NCBI GenBank assembly: GCA_021325455.1
Contig: JAJPHD010000008.1
Coordinates: 78,493 to 142,492, forward strand
Length of the DNA stretch: 64,000 bases
Source of the DNA: Actinomycetota bacterium
Lineage (GTDB): Bacteria > Actinomycetota > Acidimicrobiia > Acidimicrobiales > JAJPHD01
Direction: 5' to 3'
The notes beneath the pieces are model-generated. The model worked only from the letters and a program-made list of their open reading frames with translations, was not told where the DNA came from and did not search any database. Below are positions 59,856 to 64,000 of the stretch, piece after piece. Within the stretch, counting starts at the first letter, position 1. Each line of letters opens with the position of its first letter. The position numbers and the translations under genes are program-made.

Positions 59856-62800
59856 ACCTTCCTTTCGTCTTGGGGAACGTTCACTGCCTTTACCCCGCCC
59901 TCGTCCAGCAGCCGGTTGAGGTCGGCGAGGTCCTCCTCCACCAGACGGCCCAGCCGCTGGCTGGCGTCCTCCAAGGAGGCCAGCAGCTGGTCTGCCACCG
60001 CTTGCTCCGAGGCGGTGGGCCGGGCGGCCACATCCACCATCTGGAACAACGCCTGGAGCTTGCCGTCCAGGCAAGCAGGGTAGCTCAGCCGCACGCTCCC
60101 CTTGGGCTTCACCGGGACCAGCTCCCGCTCGATCTCGGTCAGGGCATTGGCCAGCGAGGAAGCGCGGGCCGCTGCCTCCTCGGGAGAGCCATCGGCGCTT
60201 GACCACCGCTCGAGCTGTTCCTTCAGGTCCCGTATGGTGTTGACGCACCGGTTGAGCCGGCAGGTGCCCTCCCAGACCCGCAGCGCCAGCTCGTACTGGG
60301 CCTGGAGGTCGTCGGCGGAGGCGGGGTTCCTCGGGTCCTCGAGGATCTCGAAGCTGGCTCGGGCCTGCCTGCCGCCCACCTCCAGGCTGACCTCGTAGGT
60401 CCCGGGCGGGACGGCGGGCCCGGCCTGGTCGGGGATCCCCCTCTCGGTCGGGGGGTCCCGCTCGATCACCGGGCCCCGCTCGTGGCGGGTGTCCCACTCG
60501 AAGCGGTTGAGACCAGGGTGACAGGGCGCCAAAGGCTCGCCTGGTCCAGGCCCCTTTCGCCCGTCACCCTCGGTCTTGGATCGAACTGTCCTTATGACCC
60601 TGCCGGCACGGTCCGAGAAGGTGAGGGTGAGGGGCCCTTCGGTACCGTCGGGGAGCCAGTACAAGACAGTGACTCTGGGGGCATTGGGGGCGGCCCCCAC
60701 GGGGAGCGGCCTGGCCGCACCGGTCTCCTCGTCCCGCTCCACCTCGAAGGCGATGACCGCCACGCCGGGAAGGGTGTAGTGGCGGACACCGGGCGGGAGC
60801 TCCGGCTTGAGCCGGGCCTTGGACGGGTAGCGCACCAGGCGCTTGGGCTGGTACAGGAAGACCTCCCCGGTGGGCTGCCGGGTGGCCTGCTCCCGGAGGG
60901 CGGGCAGGTCCTCAAGAACCCAGATGGAGCGCCCGTGGGTGGCCACCACCAGGTCGTCCCCCTTCACCACGAGGTCGTGCACGGGGGTGAGGGGAAGGTT
61001 GCCGCCCAGCTTGGACCAGGAGGCGCCGGCGTCCTCGGAAACCTGCACCCCCCGCTCCGTCCCCAGGTACAGGAGGCTCGGGTTGGTGGGGTCCTCCCGG
61101 ATGGCCCGGCACAACTCGTCCTCGGCCAGCGGTCCGTCCAGCCGCTCCCAGGACGAGCCGTAGTCCTTCGTCCGCCACAAATACGGGCGGAAGTCGTCGA
61201 GGCGGTGCCGGTCGCCCACCACATAGGCCGTGCCGGCCTCCCCCCAGGAAGGCTCGATCACGCTCACGCAGGTCCATTCGGCCATGTCCGGCGGTGTGAC
61301 GTCCTGCCAGGTCCCCCCCCCGTCCCGGCTCACGTGCACGAGGCCGTCGTCGGTCCCCGCCCACAGCACGCCGGCCTGCACCGGGGACTCGGCCAGGGCG
61401 AAGACCGTGCACACGTACTCGGCCCCGGTGTTGTCCGGGGTGATCTCCCCCCCGGAGGAGACCAGCTTGTCGGCCTCGGCCCGGGTCAGGTCGGGGCTGA
61501 TGGGCCGCCAGGTGTGGCCCTCGTCGTCGGAGCGGAACACCTGGTTCCCCGCTTGGTACAGCACGTCTGGGTCATGGGGGGAGAGCAGGATGGGGGAGGT
61601 CCAGTTGAACCGGTAGCGGGCCTGGTCGGCTCCCCCCCCTATGGCCGACTCCGGCCAGACGGGGATGGCCCGGGAGGACCGCCGGCGATGGTCGTAACGG
61701 GTTATGTGCCCGAGGTAGCTGCCGGCATAGACGATGTCAGGGTCGTCGGGCCTGACCGCGATGTAGCCGCTCTCCCCGCCGCCCACGTCGTAGGCATCCC
61801 GCGGCCCGATGACTCCCAGCTCGGAATGGCTGGGGACGCAGATCGTGGTGTTGTCCTGTTGGGCGGCATAGACGCGGTAGGGGGTGCGGGTGTCGGTGGT
61901 GACGTGGTACAGCTCGGCGGTGGGCTGGTTGTAGAGGCTGGACCAGGTCCGCCCGCCGTCGAGGCTCACGTTGGCACCGCCGTCGTCGCCCAGGATGAGC
62001 CGGGAGGGGTCGGAGGGGTCGATCCAAAGGTCGTGGGCGTCGCCGTGAGGAACGGGGACCATCTCAAAGGTACGGCCACCGTCTATCGACTTCCATACGT
62101 CGATGTTGAGGGCCCAGACGGTATCGGGATCCACAGGGTCGGCGAAGACATGGCTGTAGTACCAGGCCCGCCAGCGCAGCTCGCCCTGCTCGGACAGGCG
62201 GTCCCAGTGCTCACCACCGTCGTCCGAGCGCAGGACGGCTCCCTCCCCGGCTTCGACTATGGCCCAGATCCGGCCTCTCCGGGCCGGTGAGACGCATACC
62301 CCGATGCGGCCGAGAGGGCCCTTCGGGAAGCCGGGCCGGGTGGACAGGTCCGTCCAGGTCTCCCCTCCGTCTGCCGAGCGCCACAGGCCGCTCCCCGGCC
62401 CCCCGCTGGTCAGCGTCCAGGGCTGGCGCCGGGCCTGCCACATGGAGGCGTAGAGCACCCGGGGATTGTGGGGGTCCATGGCCAGGTCGGCAGCGCCGGT
62501 GTCCCGGTCCCGGTGCAGGACCAGGTCCCAGGTCCTGCCACCGTCCCGGGAGCGGTAGACGCCCCGTTCGTCATTGGGCCCGAAGGCATGGCCAAAGGCC
62601 GCCACGTACACCCGGTCGGGGTCGTGGGGGTGCACCCGTACCCGGGAGATGTGGCGGGTCTCGGCCAGCCCGAGGTGGGTCCAGGTCGCCCCGGCGTCGG
62701 TGGAACGGTAGACACCGTCACCCTCGGCGACGTTGGAGCGGATGCAGGACTCCCCCATGCCGGCGTAGATGACGTTGGGGTCGGCGGGAGCCACGGCCAG

Positions 62801-63031
62801 GGCTCCCACCGAGGCTCTGCCGAAGTAGCCGTCCGAGACGTTGCTCCACGAGCGGCCTGCGTCGACGGTCTTCCAGACCCCCCCGCCCGTCGACCCGAAA
62901 TAGAAGGTCAACCGGTCCCCCGGGTCACCGGCCACCGCCACCACCCTGCCTCCCCGGAAGGGCCCGAGCAGCCTCCAGTGCAGCCCGTCATGCAACGCCC
63001 TTCTGGCGTTCGCTTCCTCCTCACCCGTCAT
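59852..63031 (-). CDS. Large BNR/Asp-box (VPS10/sortilin-like) beta-propeller protein
   Basis: About 1059 residues. Repeated Asp-box motifs of type S-x-D-x-G-x-T-W occur many times, for example VYRSTDAGATWTHLG, VYRSRDGGRTWDLVL, LWRSADGGETWTDLS, VWKSIDGGRTFEMV and VHVSRDGGGTWQDVT, forming one or two propellers up to about residue 720. An Ig-like or FlgD-like segment and a C-terminal helical domain follow (residues 730-1059). Related proteins are usually exported, but this one begins MTGEEEANARRALHDGLHW with no signal peptide. ATG 63031 has GAGGAGG well spaced. It heads the prp operon; a link to propionate metabolism is not obvious. Confidence 0.87.
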   Translation of the reverse strand: MTGEEEANARRALHDGLHWRLLGPFRGGRVVAVAGDPGDRLTFYFGSTGGGVWKTVDAGRSWSNVSDGYFGRASVGALAVAPADPNVIYAGMGESCIRSNVAEGDGVYRSTDAGATWTHLGLAETRHISRVRVHPHDPDRVYVAAFGHAFGPNDERGVYRSRDGGRTWDLVLHRDRDTGAADLAMDPHNPRVLYASMWQARRQPWTLTSGGPGSGLWRSADGGETWTDLSTRPGFPKGPLGRIGVCVSPARRGRIWAIVEAGEGAVLRSDDGGEHWDRLSEQGELRWRAWYYSHVFADPVDPDTVWALNIDVWKSIDGGRTFEMVPVPHGDAHDLWIDPSDPSRLILGDDGGANVSLDGGRTWSSLYNQPTAELYHVTTDTRTPYRVYAAQQDNTTICVPSHSELGVIGPRDAYDVGGGESGYIAVRPDDPDIVYAGSYLGHITRYDHRRRSSRAIPVWPESAIGGGADQARYRFNWTSPILLSPHDPDVLYQAGNQVFRSDDEGHTWRPISPDLTRAEADKLVSSGGEITPDNTGAEYVCTVFALAESPVQAGVLWAGTDDGLVHVSRDGGGTWQDVTPPDMAEWTCVSVIEPSWGEAGTAYVVGDRHRLDDFRPYLWRTKDYGSSWERLDGPLAEDELCRAIREDPTNPSLLYLGTERGVQVSEDAGASWSKLGGNLPLTPVHDLVVKGDDLVVATHGRSIWVLEDLPALREQATRQPTGEVFLYQPKRLVRYPSKARLKPELPPGVRHYTLPGVAVIAFEVERDEETGAARPLPVGAAPNAPRVTVLYWLPDGTEGPLTLTFSDRAGRVIRTVRSKTEGDGRKGPGPGEPLAPCHPGLNRFEWDTRHERGPVIERDPPTERGIPDQAGPAVPPGTYEVSLEVGGRQARASFEILEDPRNPASADDLQAQYELALRVWEGTCRLNRCVNTIRDLKEQLERWSSADGSPEEAAARASSLANALTEIERELVPVKPKGSVRLSYPACLDGKLQALFQMVDVAARPTASEQAVADQLLASLEDASQRLGRLVEEDLADLNRLLDEGGVKAVNVPQDERKV

Positions 63032-63153
63032 GACCACCTCCTCGCCGTCCGCTATGTAGTACCAGAGCCGACGCCGTTAGTGGGAGTTGACGGAGCTGGG
63101 CCCGTGCGCCGCCGGCCACCATTGCCACCGCCGAGGGGCGGCTACCCGCCGGA

Positions 63154-63169
63154 CCCGCACAACTGCGGG
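63154..63169 (-). terminator. Stem-loop between the GNAT and propeller genes
   Basis: A perfect CCCGCA-CAAC-TGCGGG hairpin lies in the 201-base gap between the GNAT stop and the propeller start. No T-tract. It could end the GNAT transcript; I see no clear promoter for the propeller gene in the rest of the gap. Confidence 0.4.
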
Positions 63170-63232
63170 CCCATGGAGGTGCCTCAGGGGGCTCCTCCCG
63201 ACGGCTCGGCCGTGGCAGAAGCTCCCCGGCGG

Positions 63233-63874
63233 TCACCGCCGAGACCGGAGGAACAGCACCTCGGCCCCGATGGGCCGGTAGCCGGCGGCGAGGAAGCAGC
63301 GCAGCGAGGCGACGTTTCCCGGCGACACCTGGGCGAACAAGGGCTCCCCCGCCGGCACCAGCCCAGGAGCGGCAGCGGCCAGGGCCTTGCCCACGCCTCG
63401 GCCCCGCGCCGCCTCGTCCACCTCCACCGACACCTCCCAGCGGCCGGCCAGTCCGGTCCCCACCACGACCAGCCCTGGGCCCTGCCGGAAGCTTCGCACC
63501 CCGGTCCGATAGCGGCGAGCCCGGGCCAAGCGGGGATGGTCCTCCTCCATCGGCTGGAGCTCCATCCCGGTCCCCTCGGCACCGGGAGGGGCCACCAGCA
63601 CCATGTCCACCATGCCCGGCTCGGCGCCCAGGCGGCCACCCAGGAGGGCCAGGAAGGGAGCCTTCATGGGGGCCCCGAGGTCGCCTTCGGGCAAATGGCG
63701 ACGGACCCAGCCGGCATCCACCCCGGCTGCCACCACGTGATGGGCGGTGAAGGCAACCACGGCGTCGGCCGGGCCGGCCGGGGAGGGGAGCACCTCCAGC
63801 GTTCCGTCCGGTGGGGGAAATCGTCCCCTGGCGGCCTCACGGAGCAGGCAGGCAAGCTGGTCCTGGCCGGGCAC
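63233..63874 (-). CDS. GNAT family N-acetyltransferase
   Basis: A 213-residue protein whose C-terminal half is a GNAT domain. The acetyl-CoA loop is VDEAARGRGVGKALAAAAPG (R-G-x-G-x-G/A) near residue 155, and VSPGNVASLRCFLAAGYRPI near 185 is the usual final motif with EVLFLRS. The N-terminal half (DAVVAFTAHHVVAAGVDAGW) differs from simple GNATs and may be a degenerate second domain. The acceptor is unknown. The start is GTG 63872-63874. Confidence 0.82.
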   Translation of the reverse strand: MPGQDQLACLLREAARGRFPPPDGTLEVLPSPAGPADAVVAFTAHHVVAAGVDAGWVRRHLPEGDLGAPMKAPFLALLGGRLGAEPGMVDMVLVAPPGAEGTGMELQPMEEDHPRLARARRYRTGVRSFRQGPGLVVVGTGLAGRWEVSVEVDEAARGRGVGKALAAAAPGLVPAGEPLFAQVSPGNVASLRCFLAAGYRPIGAEVLFLRSRR

Positions 63875-63886
63875 CAGCCGGTCAGG

Positions 63887-64000
63887 CTAGCCGGACCCCT
63901 TGCAGGACCCCTTGGTGAGGTACCACCGGTCGGGCTCGATCTCCAGGTAGGCGTTGTAGCTGACGCCCTTCAGGTGGCAGTTGATCTCGGTCAGCTCGTA
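63887..64000 (-). CDS. C-terminal fragment of an unknown protein
   Basis: An open frame enters from the right edge and ends at TAG (63887-63889), giving 37 residues: it begins YELTEINCHLKGVSYNAYLE and ends TKGSCKGSG. Two Cys are present, and the sequence resembles a beta-rich extracytoplasmic domain end, but no family is recognised. Only 12 bases separate it from the GNAT start. Confidence 0.6.
   Translation of the reverse strand, partial: YELTEINCHLKGVSYNAYLEIEPDRWYLTKGSCKGSG

Overview
The window is very GC-rich and densely packed with genes, many with GTG or TTG starts and stop/start overlaps of the NTGA type. A WhiB regulator, an LLM-class (probably F420-dependent) oxidoreductase, a B12-dependent class II ribonucleotide reductase, a PimB-like glycosyltransferase, a DtxR-family regulator and a bacterial RNase P RNA together point to a chromosomal segment of an actinobacterium. 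A deep-branching lineage such as Acidimicrobiia would fit, but that is inference. I saw no tRNA, rRNA, CRISPR array or intact prophage.

Layout, left half. Positions 1-5000 hold a DUF488 fragment, a hemerythrin-like protein, a VOC protein divergent from a TetR regulator, a cytochrome P450 and an AI-2E-type membrane protein. Positions 5016-11064 form a tryptophan catabolic locus. kynU, a PaaK-like CoA ligase, a small unknown protein and a monooxygenase/old-yellow-enzyme fusion run leftwards; kynA runs rightwards; a perfect inverted repeat lies between them. Together they read as tryptophan to kynurenine to anthranilate to 2-aminobenzoyl-CoA to a dearomatised CoA ester. Positions 11090-14802 are a tightly coupled operon (LLM oxidoreductase, SDR, RidA, lipid kinase, DtxR). 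nrdJ follows with a clear promoter whose -10 lies inside a palindrome. Next come an MFS/glycerol-kinase pair, phospholipid genes (plsC, pimB-like), queG with an internal tandem repeat, trpD, whiB, and a glpD / ADPS-like oxidase / FGGY kinase cluster.

Layout, right half. Positions 38782-45015 encode NurA, HerA, SbcD (Mre11) and SbcC (Rad50) in one leftward operon, an arrangement best known from archaeal DNA-end resection. A 21-bp tandem duplication sits at the nurA/herA junction. rnpB (46668-47024) follows. Its 3' end is repeated 1.29 kb downstream (33 of 34 bases), and the pair brackets a frameshifted tyrosine integrase and a Uma2-type gene: the scar of an element integrated in rnpB.

Positions 48339-54944 form a sulfur island: an MBL-rhodanese protein with a short coupled leader ORF, a CstR-like regulator with two Cys and no metal-binding His, a fused FeS/NrfD membrane subunit and a molybdopterin catalytic subunit lacking a Tat signal. 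A 14-bp operator of form WACCC-N4-GGGTA precedes each of the three transcription units. I propose a CstR-controlled persulfide-to-sulfite-to-quinone pathway. The window ends with a threonine-dehydratase-like gene convergent on a methylcitrate-cycle operon (prpD, prpB, prpC) headed by a large BNR-propeller protein and a two-helix membrane protein, then a GNAT protein and a fragment.
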